Shown: piece after piece, positions 20,772-28,236 of the stretch | Layout: each line of letters starts with the position of its first letter | How positions within the stretch are numbered: position 1 is the stretch's first letter | From: Metridium senile | Lineage: Eukaryota > Cnidaria > Anthozoa > Actiniaria > Metridiidae | Length of the DNA stretch: 64,000 nt | Assembly: GCA_949775045.1 (NCBI GenBank) | Contig: OX459101.1 | Coordinates: 13,628,347-13,692,346, forward strand | Direction of reading: 5' to 3' | Notes under the pieces: generated by a model | The model's input: the letters and a program-made list of their open reading frames with translations, nothing else | The model's database searches: none | Told to the model about the DNA's origin: nothing | Position numbers and translations under genes: made by a program

Positions 20772-22681
20772 TGGGGGATGATTTTTGGTAATAGTAATAA
20801 AAAAAAAACAGAAAATCATTAAAAAACCCATTAAAAAAATTTTAATTCAAAAAACGAGGGTAGATTCGAAATATACGCGACAAACTGTATAGGATAGTTC
20901 TGTTTGTTTATTTCTAGACATTTTCCTTGAGGCCGAGGGGAAAATGTGAGATGACTCTGATTAGAGTTAAACTTATGCCATGCTACACAGACATGCATAC
21001 ACAGGGATGGTCTTTGTTTTTCGATTGACCACGACCATCACGTGTTATAAGGTCTTAAAATGTCAGATCTGTCAATCAACTCGATTTGGAAGGTGCTTCG
21101 ATTGGTATGAAAATGGTATTGTTTTAAATCTACTTTTATGCTAATTATTTAGCGTTTCTATGACAATAACTGTTTTTGACAACGATAAACAACCATAGCA
21201 AATGGTTTTCTTTCAATACAGTAAACACCGGCAGTTAAGAACCTAGTGGATTAAGAACCTCTTGGCAGAAATTTGCCATTTTAATACCCCTTTTGGATAA
21301 GGATGGCTAGGGATGGCTAGGAATGGTAAAGGATGGCTAGGGATGGTAAATGATGGCTAGGGGTGGTAAAGGATGGTAAGTGATGGCTAGGGATGACTAG
21401 GGATGGTTAACGATGGCTGTATATAGTAGTACCATAAACTAGTATAAGTGCTATACTTGTCGTCTATATGGCATTCAGCCATGAAGTACATACCGCAATT
21501 TGTATTTGATGTGAGCAATTTGTATTTGATGTGAGCAATTTGTATTTGATGTGAGCAATTTGTATTTGATGTGAGCAATTTGTATTTGATGTGAGCAATT
21601 TGTATTTGATGTGGGCAATTTGTATTTGATGTGAGCAATTTGTATTTGATGTGAGCGATTTGTATTTGATGTGAGCAATTTGTATTTGATGTGAGCGATT
21701 TGTATTTGATGTGAGCGATTTGTATTTGATGTGAGCGATTTTTATTTGATGTGAGCGATTTGTATTTGATGTGAGCGAATTGTATTTGATGTGACAGTTG
21801 TGGGCCACCGTACGGAAGTAATGGTGTTAAAAATGGTAAAGTTGACACATTTTCTAATGAAAGCGTTCCCAAGTAAATTATAATATTAAGTATATAAAAA
21901 CTGTGTCTTGATTGAAGAAAGAATCACACAAAATACATATAAACCAAAGTTAGGGTAATTATGAAAATATGTGATCTCAAAAGCTATAGCTTCATTCAGA
22001 AAAGCAAACATTATTGTGTATCTAATATAATAAGTAAATTTTAGTCTATACCGAAAAAACAATAAGAGGAAATACTTTCAAATTAAAAAAACAAATGAAA
22101 TTTGGTGGTAAGAACTATTATCAATTTATTACATATCAATGAATCACATACGACATCAGACAATAAAGACTGATTTCTCCACTCAAGCTTCACGAGCTGT
22201 CAAAATGTCGCTATATGTCAACGAAACACATTAACATTTTCAAAATCTTTTAAACTATAGTTTATAGCGAAGCTGTACTTAAATCGACCAGTATTATGCT
22301 GGATAATATATTGGTTTGTGGTTAAACCTAGGCGAAATTTGACTCGATAAAACAAAGGGAATTAACATCACAATGGCACAGAAACCTCATATGCATTTAC
22401 GAAGTGGAATACCCAGTCTATAAACTTGTACATCGCACACAACAATATTTCAGTAGAACATTTTATAAGGTGTACATAGTTTAATAGCTTATTGACTAGC
22501 CACAAAGTACACCATTATTTCTACAAACTTTTGTAAATGGCATGTATAATTGATATCAAAGAAAACAGGCTACCCATCAAGTGAAACAACTAACCTCAAA
22601 CGGATCATAACTTGTTACAGGAGTCACACGAAGACAACCAGAATCCACTTTGAGCTCACAAGAAGCCTGTTTTGAGCTCAT
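3927..22681 (-). CDS. CAMSAP: CAMSAP/Patronin microtubule minus-end binding protein, exons 1-10, 3' end off the window
   Basis: CAMSAP proteins bind and stabilise microtubule minus ends in the cytoplasm. Ten coding exons join in phase: 22681-22595, 18092-17985, 16230-16018, 15695-15610, 13678-13374, 12665-11967, 9402-9243, 8044-7878, 7324-4788 and 4059-3927, giving about 1,498 aa. Exons 3-6 encode the family's N-terminal region and CH domain, recognisable by FTNKQPVIGHWAVIQCLSRH, LALMDGLMMAYSSKV, NASKELPFDLEDALLLWLNK and HAMKPNVMALLAEMFYKCE. The following roughly 1,000 residues are low-complexity linker rich in Ser, Pro, Gln and Tyr. The coiled coils and C-terminal CKK domain expected of the family are absent and should lie left of position 1. 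Start choice: the first in-frame ATG of a 29-codon exon ending in a GTTAG donor. That first exon is less conserved and is the least certain part. Introns are 0.2-4.5 kb and full of transposons. Confidence 0.93.
4068..4448. other. CAMSAP intron 9, partly hairpin repeat
   Basis: The segment holds a short inverted repeat at about 4344-4392 (TCGGTGAATAATAACC against GGTTATTATTCACCGA). It resembles fragments near 11190 and 29560, which suggests a decayed miniature transposon. No exon is seen. Confidence 0.5.
4449..4675. mobile_element. palindromic MITE, TAGACTGCGAACAG family, copy 1
   Basis: The element is a near-palindrome whose ends read TAGACTGCGAACAG and CTGTTCGCAGTCTA. The arms continue through CTACTTTTCTCT and GATTCCGAAAATTAGCG, and the centre is purine/pyrimidine-rich. 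A second, shorter copy lies at 11350-11464 in another CAMSAP intron. The ends suggest a TA target. It encodes no protein. Confidence 0.85.
4788..7324 (-). CDS. CAMSAP: CAMSAP exon 9, large disordered linker with in-frame repeats
   Basis: This 2,537-bp exon encodes 845 residues with no globular domain that I recognise. It is rich in Ser, Thr, Pro, Gln, Tyr and His. Two coding tandem repeats are visible. One is a 99-bp unit (33 aa, core YGTYVRSTTPDIGYHGNV) present about three times, with identical phase points at 5733, 5832 and 5931. The other is a 66-bp unit (22 aa, core HQGYEGNNSHTNKQSHG) present twice, at 5188 and 5254. Translation continues in frame past the donor at 4787 (AAG, GTTTGT) for another 52 codons, but that extension is hydrophobic intron sequence and runs into a transposon. 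Exon 10 joins in phase 0. Confidence 0.9.
7325..7877. other. CAMSAP intron 8, no recognised feature
   Basis: This is AT-rich intron sequence between exons 8 and 9. I see no repeat family or ORF in it. Confidence 0.6.
7878..9402 (-). CDS. CAMSAP: CAMSAP exons 7-8
   Basis: Exon 7 (9402-9243) encodes DVQVTDLQRSHSLTELDSKE and continues to the sequence ISLEFR. Exon 8 (8044-7878) encodes SNKSFEQDILIRPHRTAD and a Ser-rich tail ending KHKDNP. Both are charged, Ser-rich linker and carry no known domain. The donor of exon 7 (GTAACT) directly touches a minisatellite that fills most of intron 7. Confidence 0.82.
8095..8290. repeat. repeat fragment including part of the GATAGGTAATA family
   Basis: At 8097-8180 a segment of about 70 bp (AATATCAATCA..AGTACAAGGTCAGTAGTAT) occurs twice in tandem. 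At 8195-8290 the sequence CGACGAAGGGCTAAAT..CGAAACGTC leads into CATTATATTACCTATCGTAT. The last part matches one arm of the palindromic family at 27340, 42889 and 45431. Confidence 0.55.
8395..9238. repeat. GAT-rich minisatellite abutting a splice donor
   Basis: The tandem array is built from GATATTGATGGTGGTGATAA, TGATAATAGTGATGATACTG and ATGGTGAT blocks in varying order. Because all blocks are multiples of 3 bp, long open frames of Ile/Met/Val or Ser/Pro/Leu appear on both strands; they are not genes. The right edge lies 4-5 bases from CAMSAP exon 7, so nearly the whole start of intron 7 in the transcript is repeat. Confidence 0.95.
9560..9640. repeat. short interspersed fragment with ATTTATATAGCGC
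   Basis: The sequence ACATTTATATAGCGCAATTT and the following CTCAAAGATTGGCGCTTTAC resemble the 3' ends of CR1/L2-type LINEs and SINEs that mobilise with them. It is too short to classify further. Confidence 0.4.
9641..11180. other. CAMSAP intron 6, no recognised feature
   Basis: AT-rich intron sequence. I found no exon, tandem repeat or bounded transposon here. Confidence 0.6.
11190..11330. repeat. fragment of an ATTCGCC-type palindromic repeat
   Basis: CAATTATTCGCCGAAGGCGA and the following TGGTTATCAATGAATATTTA resemble the palindrome at 29545-29659. Only part of the arms is preserved. Confidence 0.5.
11350..11464. mobile_element. palindromic MITE, TAGACTGCGAACAG family, copy 2
   Basis: The ends read TAGACTGCGAACAGTCCC and GGGACTGCTCGCAGTCTA. 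It is a shorter relative of the element at 4449-4675, with a different centre. Confidence 0.8.
11466..11925. repeat. CAGA/CAAA minisatellite, unit about 75 bp
   Basis: Roughly four longer units share ACCTACAAACAAATGAGGGA, AAAATAACTAAATAATAAC and AAACAGACAGACAGAC. They are followed by shorter degenerate units with A runs. The array lies in intron 6 of CAMSAP, about 40 bp from exon 6. Confidence 0.92.
11967..13678 (-). CDS. CAMSAP: CAMSAP exons 5-6, calponin-homology domain
   Basis: Exon 5 (13678-13374) and exon 6 (12665-11967) encode most of the single CH domain characteristic of CAMSAPs: FNASKELPFDLEDALLLWLN, then FPVIDDLLKGVSDGQCLL, then the start of exon 6 (DIKFGQDLVQEDMVHNIELF) and MKPNVMALLAEMFYKCE. 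A basic insert (EINKQKLHAENLLRDQDKAK, then RFRFRRDQ) interrupts the domain where vertebrate CAMSAPs also carry a charged insert. The rest of exon 6 is disordered, rich in Ser and Lys, and ends in a GTTAG donor. Intron 5 contains a 23-base G run. Confidence 0.93.
12666..13373. other. CAMSAP intron 5 with a 23-base G run
   Basis: A homopolymer of 23 G occupies 12847-12869. On the gene strand this is a C run. Otherwise the intron is AT-rich, with a short C-rich stretch near 12943, and no exon is seen. Confidence 0.8.
13679..14076. other. CAMSAP intron 4, left part
   Basis: No exon or repeat family is recognised between the exon 5 acceptor and the iterated element at 14077. Confidence 0.55.
14077..15194. 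mobile_element. TIR element with iterated 15-bp terminal motif
   Basis: The left end is three head-to-tail copies of GGATGTTTCGCCCCT (14077, 14092, 14107). The right end has the same motif inverted (GGGGGCGAAACATCC types) at 15129, 15149, 15164 and 15180. Internal to these, long inverted arms continue for about 200 bp (CATTAGATTCACAGTAATTA and CAATTTCGAAGCGTATA on the left, their complements on the right). The element has no coding capacity that I can see. No clear target duplication is visible. It sits in CAMSAP intron 4. Confidence 0.85.
15195..15609. other. CAMSAP intron 4, right part
   Basis: A-rich intron sequence with short A runs near 15234 and 15296 and no recognised feature. Confidence 0.55.
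15610..16230 (-). CDS. CAMSAP: CAMSAP exons 3-4, conserved N-terminal block
   Basis: Exon 3 (16230-16018) encodes HRITVRPEVVDLLTNGEVYS and continues through FTNKQPVIGHWAVIQCLSRH, GFYVVEEGDIPVTDSTLQ and PFRK. Exon 4 (15695-15610) encodes STHLALMDGLMMAYSSKVLT and IPQVVKAVR. These blocks align with the human CAMSAP region that precedes and opens the CH domain (recalled: ALSRKGIYVMESDDTPVTES, AMVDALMMAYT). Phases agree with exons 2 and 5. Confidence 0.93.
16231..16867. other. CAMSAP intron 2, left part
   Basis: AT-rich sequence with no exon. Its right end (16859-16867) is the 9-bp target AGATGTTAG duplicated by the neighbouring Mutator-like element. Confidence 0.6.
16868..17934. mobile_element. 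Mutator-like (MULE) non-autonomous element, 9-bp target duplication
   Basis: The inverted ends read GAAGTCTCCCTCGCAGC and GCTGCGAGGGAGACT. The arms extend for roughly 130 bp through AACGTTCTCTCCCCACTAAC and AACAACATTCCTTTC. The element is flanked by AGATGTTAG at 16859-16867 and 17935-17943, an exact 9-bp duplication as expected for Mutator-type transposition. No transposase is encoded. A second TTAA-flanked palindromic element lies inside it (17176-17618). Confidence 0.92.
17176..17618. mobile_element. TTAA-flanked palindromic element nested in the MULE
   Basis: The ends read AGTGCACCTAATGCCC and GGGCATTAGGTGCACT, with TTAA on both sides (17172-17175 and 17619-17622). The arms match for about 170 bp. 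TTAA targets are used by piggyBac- and Kolobok-type transposases. The end sequence AGTGC is shared with the element at 48740-49111. Confidence 0.9.
17985..18092 (-). CDS. CAMSAP: CAMSAP exon 2
   Basis: The exon encodes 36 residues (AKFCASLYWVVLVNTQEGSL, then DNMPPQVTSPIERDTE) between a TTTGTAG acceptor and a GTAATT donor, phase 0 at both ends. It corresponds to the helix before the conserved HxxxPxV block in other CAMSAPs. Confidence 0.85.
18519..18753. mobile_element. MITE with CCAGTTTCATGTTA ends, copy 1
   Basis: The ends read CCAGTTTCATGTTATCTAG and CTAGATAACATGAAACTGG. The core includes AATCAAGATTATCCCTGTGC and AAATGCGC. Related copies lie at about 41090-41315 and at 63235-63383. Confidence 0.85.
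18796..19913. mobile_element. ATCGAT-rich element with TGTGCAATCGAT ends
   Basis: The left end TGTGCAATCGATAAAAATCA is answered by TGATTTTATCGATTGCACA at the right end. Both subterminal regions (18800-18975 and 19770-19910) are dense in ATCGAT. A separate palindromic unit occupies about 19636-19747 (GCATGATATCATAAATTATC against its complement). Together with a small inverted repeat at 19449-19497 (GACAGTGATAA and TTATCACTGTC) this suggests a second insertion into the ATCGAT element. No target duplication is evident. Confidence 0.6.
19941..20200 (+). repeat. 20-bp tandem array, left arm (13 units)
   Basis: Thirteen exact-length units of TCACATCAAATACAAATYGC. Units 1-4 end in ATCGC and units 5-13 in ATTGC. 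Unit 8 begins CCACATC instead of TCACATC. There are no spacers, so this is not a CRISPR array. Confidence 0.97.
21205..21275. repeat. fragment similar to the 61-kb mariner-type element
   Basis: CAGTAAACACCGGCAGTTAA followed by GAACCTAGTGGATTAAGAAC resembles the end of the element at 61076-61511. It is a short decayed fragment inside the foldback element. Confidence 0.4.
21495..21794 (-). repeat. 20-bp tandem array, right arm (15 units, inverted)
   Basis: Fifteen units of the same 20-mer in inverse orientation. The outer units mostly carry the CG variant and the inner units the CA variant, mirroring the left arm. The sixth unit from the inner end carries the same CCACATC variant as the left arm. 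Confidence 0.97.
21821..22594. other. CAMSAP intron 1, no recognised feature
   Basis: AT-rich intron sequence between the foldback element and exon 1. Nothing bounded is seen. Confidence 0.6.
22595..22681 (-). CDS. CAMSAP: CAMSAP exon 1 (start codon)
   Basis: The exon encodes 29 residues beginning MSSKQASCELKVDSGC and ending SYDPFE at a GTTAG donor, phase 0. It joins exon 2 (AKFCASLYWVVLVN...) in frame. The position matches the short variable N-terminus that precedes the conserved CAMSAP N-terminal block. I see no signal peptide or membrane segment. An untranslated upstream exon cannot be excluded. Confidence 0.75.
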
Positions 22682-24238
<1,557 letters not shown>

Positions 24239-25974
24239 ATGGCTTCGAGCTTTTCCGAAACCAAGGCAGAGGTGACATCTTACGAGGAAGAGATACTTAG
24301 AGATTTTAACATCGAAGAACAAGACAACAACACACCGCCATTTTGGATAAAGCGAGGTAGACGAGTAAAACACGACAGTTTCTCGTCTGTCGAAAGTAGT
24401 TCATCAGCAGATTCACCACTCTCAGAATCACCAAAGACTGAAATGCCGACATTAGTTAAGCGATCGGACGGTAAAAAGCGAGGGAGAAGGCCTTCCCATT
24501 TGGATACTGAGGCCAAACTTGAAAGAAGCAGGCAGTCGGCGAGAGAATGTCGTGCTAGAAAGAAAGTTCGTTACCAACTTCTTGATGATACCGTAGCAAC
24601 TAAAGAGGAAGATGTCAATAAACTGTGGCAGGAGCTTGACGTGGTAAGAAAAAGATTTGTGTCCATTGTGTATTAATATTTTGCCGATGGTATAATGTTA
24701 ATCTTATATTATTATTTCTATATATATAAACAATTTGTTATTCTATATTGTACCTACGATCGTACACCTGATTTCATAAAAGTATGTGGAGAAGTAAAAT
24801 ATAATACATTTTAGACAAACATTATTCTACCAAGTCCTGATCATGTGAAATATTTGTGATGTTTTTTAAATTTCGTATGATTGAAGTATTCATAATATGC
24901 ATGCATTCTCTTACCCAGAACCTTCTCAGCTTTCTAACGAAAAATCAAAGGCTCTGGCCAGACAGAAACCCATCGTGAATATGATTGGTTGAAATAATTA
25001 CATGCGCAATCAGCGATAATCATGCACACCTTTTACGCAACGATTTTGTTTTGATGTTGCCAGAGACAACTGTCTACTAAAAATGTACCTTTGATCGCAT
25101 TGACTTGGTTTCAGGCTAGATTTACCGATGAGGCCGTACATTCGGAAAAAAAAATGTAATAATTTGGGAAATTTGCTATCCATCAGTTGGTTAATGGTCG
25201 TTAATCTCAGTCTAGTTTAATAGTCCTGAGAGCTGAGACATTCCAACGGCTAGTTGCGAAATACTGGCTGGCGAGTAATTAGCTGCAGACAAAGTAACTG
25301 TTGGGTCCATGGGAATGTCTGAGAACAGTTCTAAAAACTAATAGCAGATAACAAACTCTCCAATTTATTTACTTTGTTCGAGCACTTGACATAACTAAAA
25401 CCATAACCACAATTTGTTTTTCTTTAGGATCGAATTTTACATTTAGTTTGTGTTAACGCATCAGCAAGAATTAACTTGAAATTCGCCATGTTGTTATACG
25501 TTACCGGAAGTTAGAAAATATTGAGCATGCGCATATCTGACGACCCAGATTCTGGGTCTTCCAGTTTGTGTCCGACCAGAGCCTTTGATCAGTGAAGCTG
25601 AGAAGGGTCTGGGTAAGAGAATGAATATGCATGCAAATCCACAGCTATTAAATTATAACGTTAGTATTGCTATATGTAACTGAAGTGTTGCAAAAATCAT
25701 CATGGAAGACCTATTAAATCTCCTTGCAGCTTATAACATTTATATAATAATACATGACTGATGACATCTGCAGTTTGTTTATGGTGCAGTTGCTCATGCA
25801 GTGAGCTCTAGACATGTAATATATTTATAAGCAAAGCACTAATCAAACAAATATTGTACTTAAACCATTTCCTATTTTTATCCTTTGCAGTATCGTCGCT
25901 GGTGTAAATCTGTAGACCAGGGTATCTTTCCCAAAGAAATGGTGAAGTTCTTGAAGAGTGAAGCAAAGAACTAA
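24239..25974 (+). CDS. CREBL2: CREBL2-type bZIP transcription factor, complete, two exons
   Basis: Exon 1 is 24239-24643 and exon 2 is 25891-25974, joined in phase 0 (GTAAGA donor, TTTGCAG acceptor), giving 162 aa. Residues about 78-111 are the basic region (KKRGRRPSHLDTEAKLERSR, then QSARECRARKKVRYQ), followed by a short leucine-zipper-like helix. Exon 2 encodes YRRWCKSVDQGIFPKEMVKF, which matches the CREBL2 C-terminal block (recalled human: YKQWCMAMDQGKIPSEIKAL). CREBL2 is a small nuclear bZIP protein related to ATF/CREB; in mammals it partners CREB. This protein has about 75 extra N-terminal residues, acidic then Ser-rich, compared with the roughly 120-aa human protein. The stop codon TAA overlaps an AATAAA at 25974-25979; a second AATAAA is at 26496. 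The intron carries a Mutator-like element. Confidence 0.94.
24904..25623. mobile_element. Mutator-like element in the CREBL2 intron
   Basis: The ends read CATTCTCTTACCCAGAACC and GGTCTGGGTAAGAGAATG, with imperfect arms continuing through CTTCTCAGCTT and CAAAGGCTCTGG. AATATGCATG is repeated exactly on both sides (24894-24903 and 25624-25633), a 9-10 bp duplication typical of Mutator transposition. A palindromic MITE fragment (25222-25335) lies inside. No transposase is seen. Confidence 0.88.
25222..25335. mobile_element. palindromic MITE, ACATTCCAACGGC family, copy 1 (nested)
   Basis: GAGACATTCCAACGGCTAGT and TTGCGAAATAC are followed by an inverted GGGAATGTCTGAGAAC. Related, better preserved copies are at 46704-46897 and 56870-57055. 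Confidence 0.65.
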
Positions 25975-26907
25975 ATAAAAGCTACAGTTTGAGCAGTTTG
26001 GAGATCAGAATACCCGCCTCGGTGCACAGAAAAAAAGATGGTCACATTTGAGATATATATTGCCTCATGACCATTCCGTATTACATTACCTGCACACACA
26101 GTTGCTCTCAAAATGGTTGTGCACACTGCTTCACCACCTACTGTTGATATATAATACACCTATTTCAAAAAATGTTGTCGACCGAAATGAATGCTGTTTT
26201 TTGATGGTAATATCAAAATTATACTTGTTGTCAACAAGTATAGAAATTGGAAAGTCTGATTTCAATACATTAGCAGCACAAAAGCAGCATTCATTTCGGT
26301 CTTGGCTTGATGAAATAAGTATATATTTACAAGATTTAACTCTCTGCATTTTAACACACACTTTTCTTTAGAAATTGTTGGGCAAAATGCATTTTTCTTC
26401 AATATTTCCATGAATACCATAGCAGCAGGGTCGAAACACCATGTGACAAACAAGAATTTGCACAACACCATCTTATCATTTATTGGATGTGTGAAAATAA
26501 AATATCAATAATTATGTAAGATCAAGTCATCAGTCATCATTTGTTGATCAAAATAATTGATTCAACAAATGTGAACAAATATATTTGTTATATAGCTAAC
26601 CATTTTGACTATATAACGAGCATTCTCATTGGTTGATAGATGCTCATGTGATACTAGTTACATCTAACTGTATCCCGACTGGGATACAAGTGCCCAGCGC
26701 ATTAAATAAAAATTCAAATTTTCTCAATTGACTTGTCTAAAATGATTAACTATATAACAAAATGCTTAATGATTAAGTGTATATTAAACAATTATCAAAT
26801 TATGTAATTTATAAAGGTCATTTAGAATGCCAAGACTATCATTATATACACATGTTTAACTATCAGTTAAAAAAAACCTTTTTTGGGTCCTCAAAATTGA
26901 AAATTCC
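25975..26907. other. CREBL2 3' flank
   Basis: This is the likely 3' UTR and the start of a convergent intergenic region. An inverted pair, ACCGAAATGAATGCTG (26180) and CAGCATTCATTTCGGT (26286), marks a small palindromic repeat. No coding exon is seen. Confidence 0.5.
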
Positions 26908-27103
26908 AGAATTACTAGGACTGGTTCGAATGAATGTACTATGAATGTATTTTATTACGAGTCTGAGCTTTCGCCGTCAACAGCATTATCAGAGACTAAA
27001 TGATAGATAAATTTACATGTTGGAGATATGCTTATAGTTGATCAAGCGTAAAGGTTAAAACAAAAGGAGATCTAGTTCACTTCGAACCAATCCTAGTAAT
27101 TTT
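26908..27103. mobile_element. short MITE with AATTACTAGGA ends
   Basis: AATTACTAGGACTGGTTCGA at the left is answered by TCGAACCAATCCTAGTAATT at the right. The core contains GCTTTCGCCGTCAACAGC. It lies between the convergent CREBL2 and ZNF385-like genes. Confidence 0.7.
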
Positions 27104-27290
27104 ACAATTATGCTACTAAAGGACAACTTCAGAAGATTGAAAATTCCAATTGTACTATATACATTTTATTATTTATATTACATAATTCTATTGGGGAACA
27201 TTATTGTGTGTGTATAAATAAATTCAATTGTTTGATGAAACATGTTTTCTGTCCTTTAATGGTGTTATGAAAGTGATCAGTGTTATTTAG

Positions 27291-27500
27291 TGGAAACTAG
27301 CGAGTAAACTAGTATAGACTGCGTCAGTGTTTGATATAAACGATAGGTAATAAAATGACATTTGTAACTGTAAAAAATGTTCAATTAACATTACTGCTCA
27401 AAACTTTCAAGCTAAAGCTAAACTTTAAAAGGTCAGTAAAGTTAAGTTAACATTCTTTACGTTGTTACAAATTTCATTATATTACCTATTGTTATTGAGT
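27291..27500. mobile_element. palindromic MITE, GATAGGTAATA family, copy 1
   Basis: An outer TGGAAACTAGCGAGTAAACT leads into GATAGGTAATAAAATGACAT, which is answered by ATTTCATTATATTACCTATT. Relatives occur at 42850-43050, at 45431-45530 (one arm) and at 8258-8288 (one arm). Confidence 0.75.
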
Positions 27501-28236
27501 GGAAAGCAGGCCATCGTCCTATTAACTGTAAATATTGGACAGTTCCAATCACACACTCTGTACTAACCCTGTTTCATTGTAATTAATTTTTATTAAAAAA
27601 GACTGGATCTTGTCATAGTACAGTTAACAGAGATTGGAAAAAATGAGCACAATTGATGAACTTTTATTTTAAGTGTTCACAATGCAAATCACTGGAAATA
27701 ATCAATATGAAAATTTAAACTATTTCTTACAATTTCTCACAGGTATCGCTTTTTACAGGCTGAAAAATTTGCACTTTTATAAATATTGCTGTTTTGAATT
27801 CTGAGGCTTATTTTTTATGGAGCTGATCAAATGAGGTAATGTGACCTTTAGTTTGTAATCTGAAGTATCAATCATTCAAAACAACAAGTACAACATTTTA
27901 AAAATGTTATTGCAGTCTGCACAGTAGTTATATGAACTTCCCTATCTTCTCTTGTAAATCAGCCTCTTGTATTAATAACAGATGGATAACTGTCATCCAA
28001 TTTCCATAAAATGTACTTTTAAAAGTGCCTTTCCATTGTCTCCCGTCAATGTTGTTCACATGCTTGGTTGGTTTTCTTTATGACCATGAATGTTCCATAG
28101 TTTAGGTAACAATCATGACTTAATTTAGTGTGTTTGAAAAATGTTAAATAAAAAAGGCTAAGACACTATTGGCAACTATCATTCATGATCAGATAAGAGC
28201 CAATAGTGATTCTTCTGAATACAGCTTATTCAACAT
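27501..28236. other. 3' flank of the ZNF385-like gene
   Basis: This is the probable 3' UTR of the minus-strand gene. A TTTATT on the plus strand at 27663-27668 (AATAAA on the gene strand) is a candidate poly(A) signal about 570 bp past the stop. No other feature is seen. Confidence 0.5.

Larger units (their letters stand above)
19923..21812. mobile_element. foldback element with inverted 20-bp repeat arrays
   Basis: The ends read TACGGTGGCCCACAACTG and CAGTTGTGGGCCACCGTA, flanked by CGGAAG on both sides (19917-19922 and 21813-21818). Each arm is mostly an array of the 20-bp unit TCACATCAAATACAAATYGC: 13 units at 19941-20200 and 15 inverted units at 21495-21794. Beyond the arrays the arms continue (GTACTTCATGGCTGAATGCC, ATATAGACGACAAGTATAGTA). 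The interior holds a 30-base G run (20740-20769) and a GGATGG-rich stretch (21300-21415). The apparent His/Gln/Ser/Asn ORFs over the arrays are repeat translations. It lies in CAMSAP intron 1. Confidence 0.92.

Noticed and set aside
21291..21415. GGATGG-rich stretch as an independent satellite
   Set aside because: The unit length is irregular and it lies inside the foldback element; it is listed there and not as a separate array.
19941..21794. Regular 20-bp direct repeats as a CRISPR array
   Set aside because: Units are contiguous without spacers, the context is a metazoan intron, and the two arrays form the arms of a transposon-like palindrome.
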